A DNA stretch of 64,000 nucleotides from Dinghuibacter silviterrae (GTDB lineage Bacteria > Bacteroidota > Bacteroidia > Chitinophagales > Chitinophagaceae), in the NCBI RefSeq assembly GCF_004366355.1, contig NZ_SODV01000002.1:1-64000 (forward strand). The letters are read 5' to 3'. Positions 1 through 9,167 of this stretch are shown piece after piece (the first letter of the stretch is position 1; each line of letters starts with the position of its first letter). The translations under genes were made by a program, and so were the position numbers. Under the pieces are notes generated by a model. It had not been told where the DNA came from. It worked only from the letters and a program-made list of their open reading frames with translations, and did not search any database.

Positions 1-77
1 CCCATACCGAACAGAGAAGTTAAGCCCCTCATGGCCGATGGTACTGCACCAAAATGCGGGAGAGTAGGTAGCTGCCG
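1..77 (+). rRNA. rrf: 5S ribosomal RNA, 3' part
   Basis: The window opens inside a 5S rRNA. The conserved loop with CCGAACAGAGAAGTTAAG and the later GATGGTACTGC and GGGAGAGTAGGTAGCTGCC blocks are in the order and spacing of bacterial 5S. About 30-35 nt of the 5' end lie outside the window. It is followed at once by a terminator, so it is the last gene of an rRNA operon running in from the left. The exact 3' end is set by comparison with the family and may be off by a few bases. Confidence 0.93.
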
Positions 78-85
78 TAATTATT

Positions 86-121
86 AAAAAAAGCCGCACG
101 CATTCGCGTGTGGCTTTTTTT
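86..121 (+). terminator. Rho-independent terminator of the rRNA operon
   Basis: Seven A, a GC-rich stem (GCCGCACGC / GCGTGTGGC with one G-U pair), an ATTC loop and seven T. It starts 8 nt after the 5S end. The A and T tracts also pair, so it could work on either strand. Confidence 0.9.
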
Positions 122-170
122 GTTTTGGCCCGATCCTTTAGTTTGAGAACTTAAAGGATCGGGCCAAAAC
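122..170. repeat. 19-bp perfect inverted repeat after the rRNA terminator
   Basis: Bases 122-140 (GTTTTGGCCCGATCCTTTA) are the exact reverse complement of 152-170, around an 11-nt loop. It sits directly after the 5S terminator and is unrelated to it in sequence. It could be a second terminator or the edge of a small mobile or palindromic element; its role is not known. Confidence 0.8.
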
Positions 171-195
171 CCATAATTACTCATATGCGTTGCGA

Positions 196-440
196 CAAAG
201 GGGGCGTCGCCCCCTTTGTAATCCCCCTTCTGAGGGGCTGCGCCCCTCCGGACCTCCTCCTTCGGGGCTTTGCCCCGGACCCCTTCAGGGGCTGCGCCCC
301 TGGTACCCCCTGTGAGGGGGAGCGCAAGGCCCGGACCGCAGACGAACGCCGGCGGCGGGCGCCCCCTTCGGACCTCAGCCGGAGCCGTTTAACATCTGTT
401 GTGAATTGGGGTGGTGATTTTTTTGTAATTTAAGCCGCTG
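196..440. other. GC-rich palindromic spacer between 5S rRNA and the GH92 gene
   Basis: No convincing gene. The stretch is a chain of short GC hairpins: CAAAGGGGGCG/CGCCCCCTTTG around one T at 196-218, GAGGGG/CCCCTC at 232-248, and a second AGGGGCTGCGCCCCT copy at 287-301. The 82-codon reading frame across it (185-433) is made of these repeats and looks like chance. Confidence 0.6.
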
Positions 441-549
441 TAAATTGCTTAATCGTTTTTGCCGGAACGGGCGGAGCGCGATGAAGGGGCGGCGACATGG
501 GCGGCGCGCTGGAATGCGGCGACGAACGGGAGGCGCTAAAAAATCTGAC

Positions 550-2862
550 ATGACAAAAAGAATGCTGAAATGTTTGCCTGTGGCGGGGTTGATGTTGGCG
601 GCGGCGGTGGCCGGTGCACAGACGATCCCGCGGAGCGTGGGGAAGGTGAATGATCCGGTGGATTGGATCAACCCTTTGATGGGGACGACCTCGAAACCTT
701 CGATGTCGAATGGGAATACGTATCCGGCGATTGCGTTGCCCTGGGGGATGAACTTTTGGGTGCCGCAGACGGGGAAGATCGGGGACGGTTGGGGGTATGT
801 GTACCAGGCGGACAAGATCAGGGGGTTTAAACAGACGCACCAGCCGAGCCCCTGGATCAATGACTATGGACAGTTTGCGATCATGCCGGTGACGAAGCAC
901 CTGGTGTTTGACCAGGATGACCGGGCGAGCTGGTTTTCGCACAAGGCGGAAGACGCGCGGCCTTATTATTATAGTGTATACCTCGCGGACGCGGACGTGA
1001 CGACGGAGATTACACCGACGGAGCGGGCGGCGCAGTTCCGGATGACGTTTCCGGAATCCGATAGCTCGTTTATCGTGGTGGATGCCTTTGAGCGGGGTTC
1101 CTATATAAAGGTGATTCCTTCCGAGAACAAGATCATCGGGTATACGACGATGAACAGCGGGGGGGTGCCGGAGAATTTCAAGAACTATTTCGTGATCTAT
1201 GTAGACCGGCCGTTCACTTTTGCGGCGACCTGGCATGATAAAATGCTGGCCAAGGATACGCTGGAGTATGAGGCGGGACACGTGGGTGCGGTGCTGGGTT
1301 TTAAGACCCAAAGAGGGGAGCAGATCCATCTCAGGGTGGCCTCTTCTTTTATCAGCTACGACCAGGCGGAGTTGAACCTGAAACGGGAAATTGGCGGGGA
1401 TGATTTTGCGACGACGGAACGGAAGGCAAAGGCGGCGTGGAATGTGGAATTGAAAAAAGTCGCCGTGGAAGGCGGTACGGTTGACCAGGTGAAAACATTT
1501 TACTCTTGTTTATACAGGGTGCTCCTTTTCCCCCGGAAATTCTTCGAACTGGATGCCAGCGGCGCGGTGATGCACTATAGCCCTTATAACGGGAAGGTGT
1601 TGCCGGGGTATATGTATACGGACAACGGTTTTTGGGATACGTTCCGCGCGGTTTTCCCGTTTTTCACGTTGGTGTATCCCACGCATGATGCGCAGGTAAT
1701 GGAGGGATTGGCGAATGCGTACAAGGAAAGCGGCTGGCTTCCGGAATGGCAAAGCCCGGGGCATAGGGATTGTATGGTAGGGTCGCACTCTGCCTCCATT
1801 ATTTCAGATGCGTATCTCAAGGGCATCAGGGGGTATGACATCAATACGCTGTACCAGGGGATCCTGAAGAACAGCGAGAATGAAGGACCGCTGAGTTCGG
1901 TGGGGCGCCTCGGGGTCAAATACTATAACGCCATGGGGTATGTGCCGTATGACGTGGGTGTAGAGGAGAATACGGCGAGGACGCTGGAATACGCTTATGA
2001 TGACTTTACGATTTCCAGGCTGGCGATTGCGTTGCACCGGCCACAGGACGAAATCGACCGGTTTACCAAAAGGAGCCAGAACTATCGCAATGTGTTCGAC
2101 CCGGAAACGAAGATGATGCGGGGCAGGAACAAGGACGGCAGCTTCCAAAGTCCGTTCAGCCCCTACAAATGGGGGGACGCGTTTACCGAAGGCAATAGCT
2201 GGCATTGGACGTGGTGTGTATTCCATGATATCACGGGGCTGGCCAACCTGATGGGGGGCCGGGAAATGTTTGGGAAGATGCTGGATTCGGTCTTCAAGCT
2301 GCCGCCCATCTTCGACGATTCGTACTACCATTTTACGATCCACGAGATCCGCGAAATGCAGATCGTCAATATGGGGCAGTATGCACACGGCAACCAGCCG
2401 ATCCAGCACATGCTGTACCTGTACAACTTCGCGGGACAGCCCTGGAAAGGAGAATACTGGATCCGCGAGTCCATGAACAAGCTGTACAAGGCAATTCCGG
2501 ACGGCTATTGCGGGGACGAGGACAATGGACAGACCTCCGCCTGGTATGTGTGGTCTGCGTTAGGGATGTATCCCGTTTGCCCGGGTACGCCTCAGTATGT
2601 GATGGGAGCGCCGCTTTTCCGGAAGATCACGCTGAGCCTGGAAAACGGGAAGCAGGTGGTGATCGAGGCGCCGGCGAACAGCGAGGAAAACATTTATGTG
2701 AATAAGGTGACGGTGAATGGCCAGCCTTATACCAGGCAATACTTTAATCACTTCGACCTGGAAAAGGGGACGGTGATCCACTTTGATATGCAGGGCCAGC
2801 CGAATAAGGCCAGGGGGCAAAATCCGGCGGATTATCCATACTCATTCAGCGCAGGGCATTAA
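550..2862 (+). CDS. GH92 family glycosidase (putative alpha-1,2-mannosidase), secreted
   Basis: About 770 residues, the usual size for family GH92: calcium-dependent exo-alpha-mannosidases that trim high-mannose N-glycans. The ATG at 550 is preferred to the in-frame ATG at 445 because it begins a clean signal peptide (MTKRMLKCLPVAGLML...AGAQ). Family blocks seen are DNGFWDTFR near residue 358, GNSWHWTW in the (alpha/alpha)6 part, and GDEDNGQTSAWYVWSALG near residue 655, whose acidic residues match the catalytic-base region of GH92. The protein ends in a C-terminal beta-sandwich. It has no obvious type IX sorting tail, so export to the periplasm is inferred. It stands alone between the rRNA operon and a convergent RRM gene. 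Exact linkage specificity cannot be read from sequence. Confidence 0.94.
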   Translation: MTKRMLKCLPVAGLMLAAAVAGAQTIPRSVGKVNDPVDWINPLMGTTSKPSMSNGNTYPAIALPWGMNFWVPQTGKIGDGWGYVYQADKIRGFKQTHQPSPWINDYGQFAIMPVTKHLVFDQDDRASWFSHKAEDARPYYYSVYLADADVTTEITPTERAAQFRMTFPESDSSFIVVDAFERGSYIKVIPSENKIIGYTTMNSGGVPENFKNYFVIYVDRPFTFAATWHDKMLAKDTLEYEAGHVGAVLGFKTQRGEQIHLRVASSFISYDQAELNLKREIGGDDFATTERKAKAAWNVELKKVAVEGGTVDQVKTFYSCLYRVLLFPRKFFELDASGAVMHYSPYNGKVLPGYMYTDNGFWDTFRAVFPFFTLVYPTHDAQVMEGLANAYKESGWLPEWQSPGHRDCMVGSHSASIISDAYLKGIRGYDINTLYQGILKNSENEGPLSSVGRLGVKYYNAMGYVPYDVGVEENTARTLEYAYDDFTISRLAIALHRPQDEIDRFTKRSQNYRNVFDPETKMMRGRNKDGSFQSPFSPYKWGDAFTEGNSWHWTWCVFHDITGLANLMGGREMFGKMLDSVFKLPPIFDDSYYHFTIHEIREMQIVNMGQYAHGNQPIQHMLYLYNFAGQPWKGEYWIRESMNKLYKAIPDGYCGDEDNGQTSAWYVWSALGMYPVCPGTPQYVMGAPLFRKITLSLENGKQVVIEAPANSEENIYVNKVTVNGQPYTRQYFNHFDLEKGTVIHFDMQGQPNKARGQNPADYPYSFSAGH

Positions 2863-2886
2863 AAAAGGGGCTGCGGCCCCTTTTTT
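2861..2886 (+). terminator. Terminator of the GH92 gene
   Basis: Stem AAAAAAGGGGC / GCCCCTTTTTT with a TGCG loop and a T run. It overlaps the TAA stop codon of the GH92 gene. Confidence 0.88.
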
Positions 2887-2911
2887 TGGTCTTATATGAC
2901 AACGAATGGAC

Positions 2912-2946
2912 AAAAAAAATCCCCCAAATACTACTGTTTGGGGGAT
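2912..2946 (-). terminator. Terminator of the RRM gene
   Basis: Read on the minus strand: 10-bp stem ATCCCCCAAA / TTTGGGGGAT with an 8-nt loop, followed by a run of eight T. It lies 25 nt beyond the stop codon of the RRM gene and faces the GH92 terminator. Confidence 0.9.
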
Positions 2947-2971
2947 CAATGTTTTTCCTGATGGGATAACC

Positions 2972-3340
2972 TTAGCGATCGTAACGGCCGCCACCGCCAC
3001 CGTAGCCACCACCGGAGTTACCACCCCTGCGATAGCCACCGCCACCACCATAACCACCTCCACCGGAGTTGCCCCGCTTGAAGGAGGAATTATTTTGAGG
3101 ACGGGGGAAAGATTCTTTTACAACGATCTTACGACCCTGGAGTTCCGTATCGTTCAGCCCAGCAATAGCCTGTTGGCCCGCGTTTTCATCTTCCATTTCG
3201 ACAAATCCAAAGCCCCTGCTACGGCCAGTTTCCCTGTCGGTAACAATTTTTACGGAAGTCACCGCGCCGTAGGGTTGAAAAACATTTTTCAGATCTTCCT
3301 CAGAGATGCCCCAGGAAAGATTCGCAACATAAAGGTTCAT
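2972..3340 (-). CDS. RRM-domain RNA-binding protein with Gly-rich tail
   Basis: 122 residues. One RNA recognition motif fills residues 1-80, with RNP2 LYVANL at 3-8 and RNP1 RGFGFVEM at 42-49. It is followed by a tail of Gly, Tyr and Arg repeats (GGGGYGGGGGYRRGG type). This architecture is that of the small bacterial and cyanobacterial RRM proteins related to cold-inducible glycine-rich RNA-binding proteins, which bind single-stranded RNA and often act in cold adaptation or mRNA handling. The aromatic residues expected in both RNP motifs are present. It lies 98 bp downstream of rplI on the same strand and has its own terminator. The RNA target is unknown. Confidence 0.95.
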   Translation of the reverse strand: MNLYVANLSWGISEEDLKNVFQPYGAVTSVKIVTDRETGRSRGFGFVEMEDENAGQQAIAGLNDTELQGRKIVVKESFPRPQNNSSFKRGNSGGGGYGGGGGYRRGGNSGGGYGGGGGRYDR

Positions 3341-3437
3341 TTGACAAAAAATTTAAGTGAATCATTGTTAGCTGGATGAATAAATACAGCATAACAATCT
3401 AAAGTTAGGTGAAATCGGGGAAAAGGCTATATTTTTT

Positions 3438-3884
3438 TTACTCCCCAATTACCTCGAATTCCAGCTCCGTTTCCTTCCCGCCCCCAAAGTCAATTTTTGC
3501 CTTATATGTGCCGAGTTCCTTTACCTCGTCCAGGATATGGATCCTGCGACGGTCGATATCGTAGCCCTTCTCTTCCCGGATGGCACGGGCCAGCTGAACG
3601 GAAGTAACGGATCCAAAGATCTTGCCGGAAGTACCGGTCTTGGCGCCGATCTTGATCGGGGAAGCCTTGAGGACTTCGACGACCTTGTTGATCTCGGCCA
3701 GCATCTTTTCTTCGCGCTTTTTCTGCTGTTTTTGACGCTCTTCGAGCATTTTCAGGTTGCCGGGGTTGGCCTCGACAGCCAGCTTCTGGGGGATGAGGAA
3801 GTTACGGGCATATCCGTTCTTTACGGTAATGAGCTCGTTGACACCGCCCAGGTTGTTTACATCCTTTATTAAAATGACTTGCAT
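3438..3884 (-). CDS. rplI: 50S ribosomal protein L9
   Basis: 148 residues, normal length for bL9. The N-terminal 23S-binding domain has the VNNLGG...VKNGYARNFLIPQKLA signature. A long charged helix follows (about residues 48-75, rich in EERQKQQKKREEK), then the C-terminal domain. It is the last gene of rpsF-rpsR-rplI, 10 nt after rpsR. No clear terminator follows, so some read-through to the RRM gene is possible. Confidence 0.98.
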   Translation of the reverse strand: MQVILIKDVNNLGGVNELITVKNGYARNFLIPQKLAVEANPGNLKMLEERQKQQKKREEKMLAEINKVVEVLKASPIKIGAKTGTSGKIFGSVTSVQLARAIREEKGYDIDRRRIHILDEVKELGTYKAKIDFGGGKETELEFEVIGE

Positions 3885-3894
3885 GACGTTCTCC

Positions 3895-4161
3895 TTACTT
3901 TAAAAGATCAGTTACATAAGGTAACATGGCCATCTCGCGGGCTTTTTTCACAGCCTCGGCCACTTTGCGCTGGTACTTCAGGGAGTTACCGGTGATGCGG
4001 CGGGGCAGCATTTTACCTTGTTCATTGAGGAACTTTTTCAGGAACTCGACGTCCTTGTAGTCCACGTGCTTGATGCCATACCGTTTGAAACGGCAGTACT
4101 TCTTCTGGCGTTTTTCGGTCTTAATCGCCGTGAGGTACTTGATCTCGTTGCTCTTTGCCAT
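3895..4161 (-). CDS. rpsR: 30S ribosomal protein S18
   Basis: 88 residues. Carries the bS18 core with [20 protein letters not shown] followed by [21 protein letters not shown], the conserved rRNA/S6-binding segment. It begins 2 nt after the rpsF stop codon. S18 binds 16S rRNA as a dimer with S6, so the adjacency is functional. Unlike many other phyla, no ssb gene lies between rpsF and rpsR. Confidence 0.98.
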   Translation of the reverse strand: MAKSNEIKYLTAIKTEKRQKKYCRFKRYGIKHVDYKDVEFLKKFLNEQGKMLPRRITGNSLKYQRKVAEAVKKAREMAMLPYVTDLLK

Positions 4162-4163
4162 AG

Positions 4164-4520
4164 TTAAGCCTCCACTTTGTCTTTAGGGGTGGAAAATGCG
4201 CCGTTCCTTCTTTTTTCATTGTGCTCGACGGCGTATTTATCGAGCTTAACGATGAGGTGACGCATGCTTTGTTCGTCACGCAGAAGCTGGATTTTCAGCT
4301 TCTCATTGAAGTCGGATGGCGCTTTGTATTCTGCGACCCAGTAAAGACCGGTGGTCTTCTTGCGGATCGGAAACGCCAGTGATCTCAGGCCCCAGGGATT
4401 TTCGTGCACCACTTCCCCGCCGTTTTCGGCAATAAAGGAGGTGTATTTTTTCTGGACGGTTTTGAACTCGTCTTCAGAAAGCACAGGGGTAAAGATCACC
4501 ATCAATTCGTAATTCTGCAT
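4164..4520 (-). CDS. rpsF: 30S ribosomal protein S6
   Basis: 118 residues, bS6 family. Recognised by the [12 protein letters not shown] start, the conserved [18 protein letters not shown] segment and the [10 protein letters not shown] strand. It is the first gene of rpsF-rpsR-rplI. A TACCTTTG box 36 nt upstream of the ATG is the probable promoter. The C-terminal tail is short and lysine-rich, as in other Bacteroidota. Confidence 0.98.
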   Translation of the reverse strand: MQNYELMVIFTPVLSEDEFKTVQKKYTSFIAENGGEVVHENPWGLRSLAFPIRKKTTGLYWVAEYKAPSDFNEKLKIQLLRDEQSMRHLIVKLDKYAVEHNEKRRNGAFSTPKDKVEA

Positions 4521-4556
4521 AATATCCCTGTATTTGGTTTAAAATAATTGGGGCAG

Positions 4557-4564
4557 CAAAGGTA
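4557..4564 (-). promoter_or_regulatory. -7 box (TACCTTTG) for the rpsF operon
   Basis: An exact match on the minus strand to the Bacteroidetes -7 element TAnnTTTG. It gives a leader of about 30 nt. A TTTG lies 23 nt further upstream, a little farther than the usual 19, so the -33 half is weak. Confidence 0.6.
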
Positions 4565-4698
4565 GCGTTTTTCCCGTATATCCGCGCCAAATCAGGGCTT
4601 TTTAATGGCCGTGGTCAAATATGGCTCCATTGCCATACTGTCAGGGTGTCATGCTTGGCATTGGGTTTGTCCCGGGTTCCCCTAAACGAAAATACGAC

Positions 4699-6552
4699 AT
4701 GCAAAAAGGTACGATACGCGTCCAAACGGAAAACATCTTTCCCATCATCAAAAAGTTCCTGTATAGCGACCATGATATTTTCGTCCGGGAGCTGGTGAGC
4801 AATGCGGTGGACGCCACCCAGAAGCTGAAAACACTTTCCAGCCTGGGCGAGGCCAAGGGCGACCTGGGGGACCTGCGCATCGACGTGTCGATCGACAAGG
4901 AGAACAAGACCCTGACGATTTCGGACCGGGGGGTCGGGATGACGGAAGCGGAGGTGGACAAATACCTGAACCAGGTAGCCTTTAGCGGGGCGGAGGAGTT
5001 CCTCAATAAATACAAGGGACAAAACGAGGCCAATATCATCGGTCATTTTGGCCTGGGGTTTTATAGTTCATTTATGGTCAGTGACCGGGTGACGGTCGTG
5101 ACCCAGAGCTACCAGGACGCCCCGGCGGTACGCTGGGAGTGCGACGGCAGCCCGGAATTTACTTTGGAACCGGCGGAAAGAGCGGCCGGCAGGGGCACGG
5201 ACATTATCCTGCACCTGAACGAGGATAGCCAGGAGTTTTTGGAAGCGGACCGCATCCGGCACATCCTGGAACGGTTTTGCCGCTTTTTGCCGGTGCCTAT
5301 TTGGTTTGAGGGCAAACAGATCAACAATACAAGCCCTGCCTGGACCAAAAAGCCGTCGGAGCTGACGCCCCAGGACTACAAGGATTTTTATAAAGAGCTG
5401 TACCCGGCGGGCGAACTGCCGCTTTTTTGGATCCACCTGAATGTGGACTATCCCTTCAACCTGACGGGGATCCTTTATTTCCCCAAGATCCAGCACAGCT
5501 ACGAAATACAAAAGGACAAGATCCAGCTGTACTCGAACCAGGTGTTTGTGACCGACGAGGTGAAAGACATTGTTCCGGAATTCCTCATGCTGCTGCACGG
5601 GGTGATCGATTCCCCGGACATCCCCCTCAACGTCAGCCGGAGCTATCTCCAGGGGGACCCCAATGTACGCAAGATCAACAGCTATATCACGAAGAAGGTC
5701 GCGGACAAGCTGGGAGAACTGTTTCGCACGGACCAGAAGGAATACGAGGGGAAATGGGAGCAGATCGGGTTGTTTGTCAAGTATGGTATGATGACGGACG
5801 ATAAGTTCATGGAAAAAGGAAACGAGTTCCTCATCATGGAAGACGCCCGCGGGGGTACGTTCTATACACTGGAAGAATATAAGCAGAAAACGGAGGCGCT
5901 CCAAAAGAACAAGGAGGGCAAGACCGTCATCCTCTATACGACCCAACCCGTGCAACAGGACGCCTATATACAAGCGGCCCAGGCCAAGGGTTTTGTGGTG
6001 GTTAAGGCGGAGACGCTGGTGGACGCCGCCTTTATCAACAATATGGAGATGCGGTGGGAGAATGTCCAGTTCACCCGCGTGGATGCGGACATCGTCGAAA
6101 ACCTGATCGACCGCCAGGAAAAGGGCGATAGCATACTTTCTGGTGACCAGGAAACGTCCCTGAAAGAATGGTTTGCCAGCCAGGTGCCTGACCAGCACAT
6201 CACCGTGGAGATCCACGGTCTAAGCCCCGATTCGGCCCCGGTGGTGGCGACACGGCCGGAATTTATGCGCCGGATGAAGGACATGGCCGCTGTCGGCGGC
6301 GGTGGTATGGCCGGTTTTTATGCGAATATGCCCGACGAGGTGACGTTGACCGTCAACGGGAACCACCCTGTCTACCAACAACTTTTCGCCGATAACGATG
6401 CCGAACACCGGAACAAACAGGTGCGCAACCTGGCAGACCTGGCACTTTTATCTCAAGGCCTGCTCAAGGGGAATGAGCTGACGGCGTTTATACAAAGAAG
6501 TGTGGAGTTGATGAGCGGGGAGAAAAAAAGTAAAATCATTTTGGAGCCATAA
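4699..6552 (+). CDS. htpG: Molecular chaperone HtpG (Hsp90)
   Basis: 617 residues from the ATG at 4699. An in-frame ATG at 4621 would add 26 residues without homology, whereas MQKGTIRVQTENIFPIIKKF is the true family start. The GHKL ATPase domain shows ELVSNAVDAT, DRGVGMT and IGHFGLGFYSSFMVSD (ATP lid). The middle domain has the conserved DIPLNVSRSYLQGD segment with the catalytic-loop Arg, and a C-terminal dimerisation domain follows. It acts as a cytosolic ATP-driven chaperone. No CIRCE-type operator is visible upstream. Its 3' end overlaps the convergent LytTR regulator by 17 bp. Confidence 0.97.
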   Translation: MQKGTIRVQTENIFPIIKKFLYSDHDIFVRELVSNAVDATQKLKTLSSLGEAKGDLGDLRIDVSIDKENKTLTISDRGVGMTEAEVDKYLNQVAFSGAEEFLNKYKGQNEANIIGHFGLGFYSSFMVSDRVTVVTQSYQDAPAVRWECDGSPEFTLEPAERAAGRGTDIILHLNEDSQEFLEADRIRHILERFCRFLPVPIWFEGKQINNTSPAWTKKPSELTPQDYKDFYKELYPAGELPLFWIHLNVDYPFNLTGILYFPKIQHSYEIQKDKIQLYSNQVFVTDEVKDIVPEFLMLLHGVIDSPDIPLNVSRSYLQGDPNVRKINSYITKKVADKLGELFRTDQKEYEGKWEQIGLFVKYGMMTDDKFMEKGNEFLIMEDARGGTFYTLEEYKQKTEALQKNKEGKTVILYTTQPVQQDAYIQAAQAKGFVVVKAETLVDAAFINNMEMRWENVQFTRVDADIVENLIDRQEKGDSILSGDQETSLKEWFASQVPDQHITVEIHGLSPDSAPVVATRPEFMRRMKDMAAVGGGGMAGFYANMPDEVTLTVNGNHPVYQQLFADNDAEHRNKQVRNLADLALLSQGLLKGNELTAFIQRSVELMSGEKKSKIILEP

Positions 6553-7297
6553 TGGATCGGATCAGATCCCTTTTTTGACGGGATACAGGGATGGCGGTGT
6601 TGTCTTCTAACAGGAGATACCCGCCATCTTCTTTTATCCAACTCCGGATATGCGCTTTGTTGACGAGGTGCGACTGGTGACAGCGGATGAAGCCATAGCC
6701 ACCGAGCAATTCTTCGTATTCGAAAATGGGTTTGGAGACAACAATTTTTTCGTTGCCCTGAAGGAAGAAAGTCGTGTAATTGTTCGAGGCCTCGCAACGG
6801 ATGATCCGGGACGGCTGGACCAGGCGGGTTTCTTTGGCCCCGGGGAGGGCGATGCGGTGGCTTTCCATTTGTTGCCGGTCTTGCAGCAGGTGGACGAGGT
6901 TTTCCAAAAGGGCCTGCTGGCGGCGCCCGTCGTTTTTGGCCAGGGCTTTGGATACCGCGTGCCGGAGTTCCTGTATGTTTATAGGTTTGAGCAGGTAGTC
7001 CAGGGCGGATAATTTGATCGCCTGGATGCCATATTGGTGAAACGCGGTGACGAAAATGACGTCGAATTCGGGGGCGGGCAAGCTTTTGAGGAGGTCAAGG
7101 CCGCTTTCGCCGGGCATGGAAATATCAAGAAAAACAAGGTCGGGCCTTTGTTCCAGGATGACGGTCTTCCCGTGGGCGGCGTCATAAGCCGTCCCGGACA
7201 CGGCGACTTCCGGGCAATGCCGTTCCAGGAGTTGGACGAGGTTTTGTACGTTGCCGGGCTCGTCGTCGACGATTACCGCGCGGATCATGCCAGCCAT
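6536..7297 (-). CDS. LytTR-family response regulator
   Basis: 253 residues. An N-terminal receiver domain (about 5-120) has the acidic pair at D11-D12, the phospho-acceptor D58 in LVFLDISMPG, and the conserved Lys in LLKP. A C-terminal LytTR DNA-binding domain (about 150-250) has IRCEASNNYTTFFL and FIRCHQSHLVNKAHI. It overlaps the start of the histidine kinase reading frame upstream by 13 bp, so the two are translated together and form a LytS/LytR-type pair. The stop codon lies inside the end of convergent htpG. The regulon is unknown. Confidence 0.95.
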   Translation of the reverse strand: MAGMIRAVIVDDEPGNVQNLVQLLERHCPEVAVSGTAYDAAHGKTVILEQRPDLVFLDISMPGESGLDLLKSLPAPEFDVIFVTAFHQYGIQAIKLSALDYLLKPINIQELRHAVSKALAKNDGRRQQALLENLVHLLQDRQQMESHRIALPGAKETRLVQPSRIIRCEASNNYTTFFLQGNEKIVVSKPIFEYEELLGGYGFIRCHQSHLVNKAHIRSWIKEDGGYLLLEDNTAIPVSRQKRDLIRSIMAPK

Positions 7298-9095
7298 TTA
7301 TTAAAGATAAATGTAAACGTGGTTCCGGCGCTTTCCAGTGCTATGGGGGTGGCCGGGTAAAGCTGGTTCAGCAGGTGAATGCGGTCGGCTGTCAGGCGGA
7401 GGCCATAGCCGTTGCCGCCGTTGCCCTGGAGGCCGGGGCCGTTGTCGCGGATGGAGATGAGCAGATCGGATTCCCGGGCGGCCGCCGTGATGCGGATGAC
7501 GCCTTGTTCGCGCAGGGAGGATACGCCATGTTTGACGGCATTTTCAACGACGGGCTGTAGCAGGAGCCGGGGGATCTCCAGGTTGGTCAGGCCGGGCTCG
7601 CTTACGACGGAAAACTGGAAATGAAAACGGAGTTGTTCGAGGCTAAGGTAGGTCTCCATCGCCTGTAGTTCCTGCTCCAGCGGGCCCATCAGGCGGTCAT
7701 GGTCTGTCAGCGTATTGCGCATCAGGATGCTGAACGCCGAAAGGTATTGGTTGGCACCGTCTGTATCCCCCCGGTTAACGAGCCCCTGGATGGACGTCAG
7801 TGCATTGAAAATAAAATGAGGGTTGAGCTGGGCCTGGACGGAGTGGAGGGCCTGCACCGCCTGCTGTTTCTGGTCTTCTTTTATGCCCAATTGGCGGCGT
7901 TTTTCACGACGATAGGTCAAAAAGGACAGGACGATCACCCCGATGCCGAGGCTTGTGATGAAGGGAGCCAGAAACCAGGTGGACTGCCACCAATACGGGC
8001 TAACCAGGATAATGTAATGGGCCTCTGTTTCGGGCTGAAAGCGATAACGCAGGCGCAGGTCGTAAGCGTGGCCCCTGGGGGCATGTAATGGAAAGGCGGA
8101 CGTGTCCGAGGGGAACGTCCGCCAAAGGGTATCTTTTTCATGGCTATCCTGACCGGGGGCGGTCGCCCTGTGTAACTGGTATTCGATGTCCGGGGGGCTG
8201 AGACCGGGCGGAATCGAGAACTTCAGCGAGAAGTCCTGGTTACCGGGGCCGAGGCTAAAGTTTTTTTTTCCTGGAGGGGGACGAAAGCAGTACGCCCGTC
8301 CTCGCTGGTGATCCGAAGTGCGTCGGCCTGTGGCGCCGTCGCCACCCGCGTAAAATTGTACCGGCCGACCATCCAGTTTCGTCTGCTTTCTTTGATCTCC
8401 ACAAGCAATTGGTCATGTACATTCAGGGTCGTGTCACAAATAAGGTACTCGTAGCCGTAGCCGGTGAAGGGCATGGGGGGATATTTTTGTTCTCCCCGGA
8501 GTACATAGGTCTCGGTGCCTTTACAAAAGGTGGCGGGCAAACTCGGGAGAGGCTTCCAGTCGTATAGTAGACGGCCGTTTAGTGTAAGACGGACATAGAA
8601 TGTGTCCCGGAACTGCGGTTCAGGTTCGCGGTAAAACATGTACGCACCCCGTGCCATGGTATCACCACTCATGAAGCGAAGCGAATCTTTTCTCATCCCC
8701 TCTAGGGTGTATGGTACGATCTTCGCGCGGCCTAATTCCATCCCTACTACACCGTTTTCATAGGAAATCGTAACCCTTGGTCCACCCACGGAAATGGAGG
8801 AATACGGGGTTACCGTGGTGGTATCGGGCATGTTGGTGTGGAAGTTATTGTGGATGGAATCGACAACGTAGTTGTTCCGCAACCTCAGGGACGTTGTAAA
8901 TCCTTGGATAATGGCGCTCGAATCCTCCAGGATAAAGGGCATCCGGTTGAACCGGTACCATTCCGGATAGAGTCTCATGTACTCTAGGGTCGCCAGGCTG
9001 TCCCGCCTTATTTCCTCAGGGGTACGGTTGGGTGTCTGAGCCCATGGGGCAGTCGTTGCGCTGAACAGACATATCAGTAAGCATATTTTTCGCAT
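7285..9095 (-). CDS. LytS-type sensor histidine kinase, frame broken at an A9 tract
   Basis: Two reading frames that look like one gene. Frame A (9095-8223) starts with signal peptide MRKICLLICLFSATTAPWAQ, continues as a periplasmic sensor region of unrecognised type, and stops 12 codons after a run of nine A. Frame B continues from that run. It shows a Y_Y_Y-like segment ending in SPYWWQSTWF, a membrane helix (FLAPFITSLGIGVIVLSFL), then the His kinase domain with QLNPHFIFNAL (phospho-His near nt 7818), the N box QPVVENAVKHG and the G box DNGPGLQGNGG. One extra A, or a -1 ribosomal slip, restores about 603 residues. Frame B has no good start before the kinase core. It may be a sequencing error, phase variation, programmed frameshifting or a pseudogene. 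Confidence 0.85.
8261..8269 (-). other. A9 homopolymer at the kinase frame break
   Basis: Nine T on the plus strand, so the minus-strand message reads G-AAAAAAAAA-CTTT. Frame A reads GAA AAA AAA ACT; the downstream frame needs AAC TTT. The stretch contains A-AAA-AAA and A-AAA-AAC, classic -1 slippery heptamers, and is also a typical site of replication slippage or sequencing error. Confidence 0.9.
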
Positions 9096-9167
9096 GGCTG
9101 TATGTTTGTACCGAAATTAACCGTGTATCCTGTAGCATGGGGATCGATATGTGAATCCGGCGGCCTT

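Noticed and set aside
185-433. 82-codon plus-strand ORF in the 5S downstream spacer
   Set aside because: It is built from GC palindromes, has repetitive Arg/Pro/Gly/Leu content and no recognisable domain. Better explained as structured spacer.
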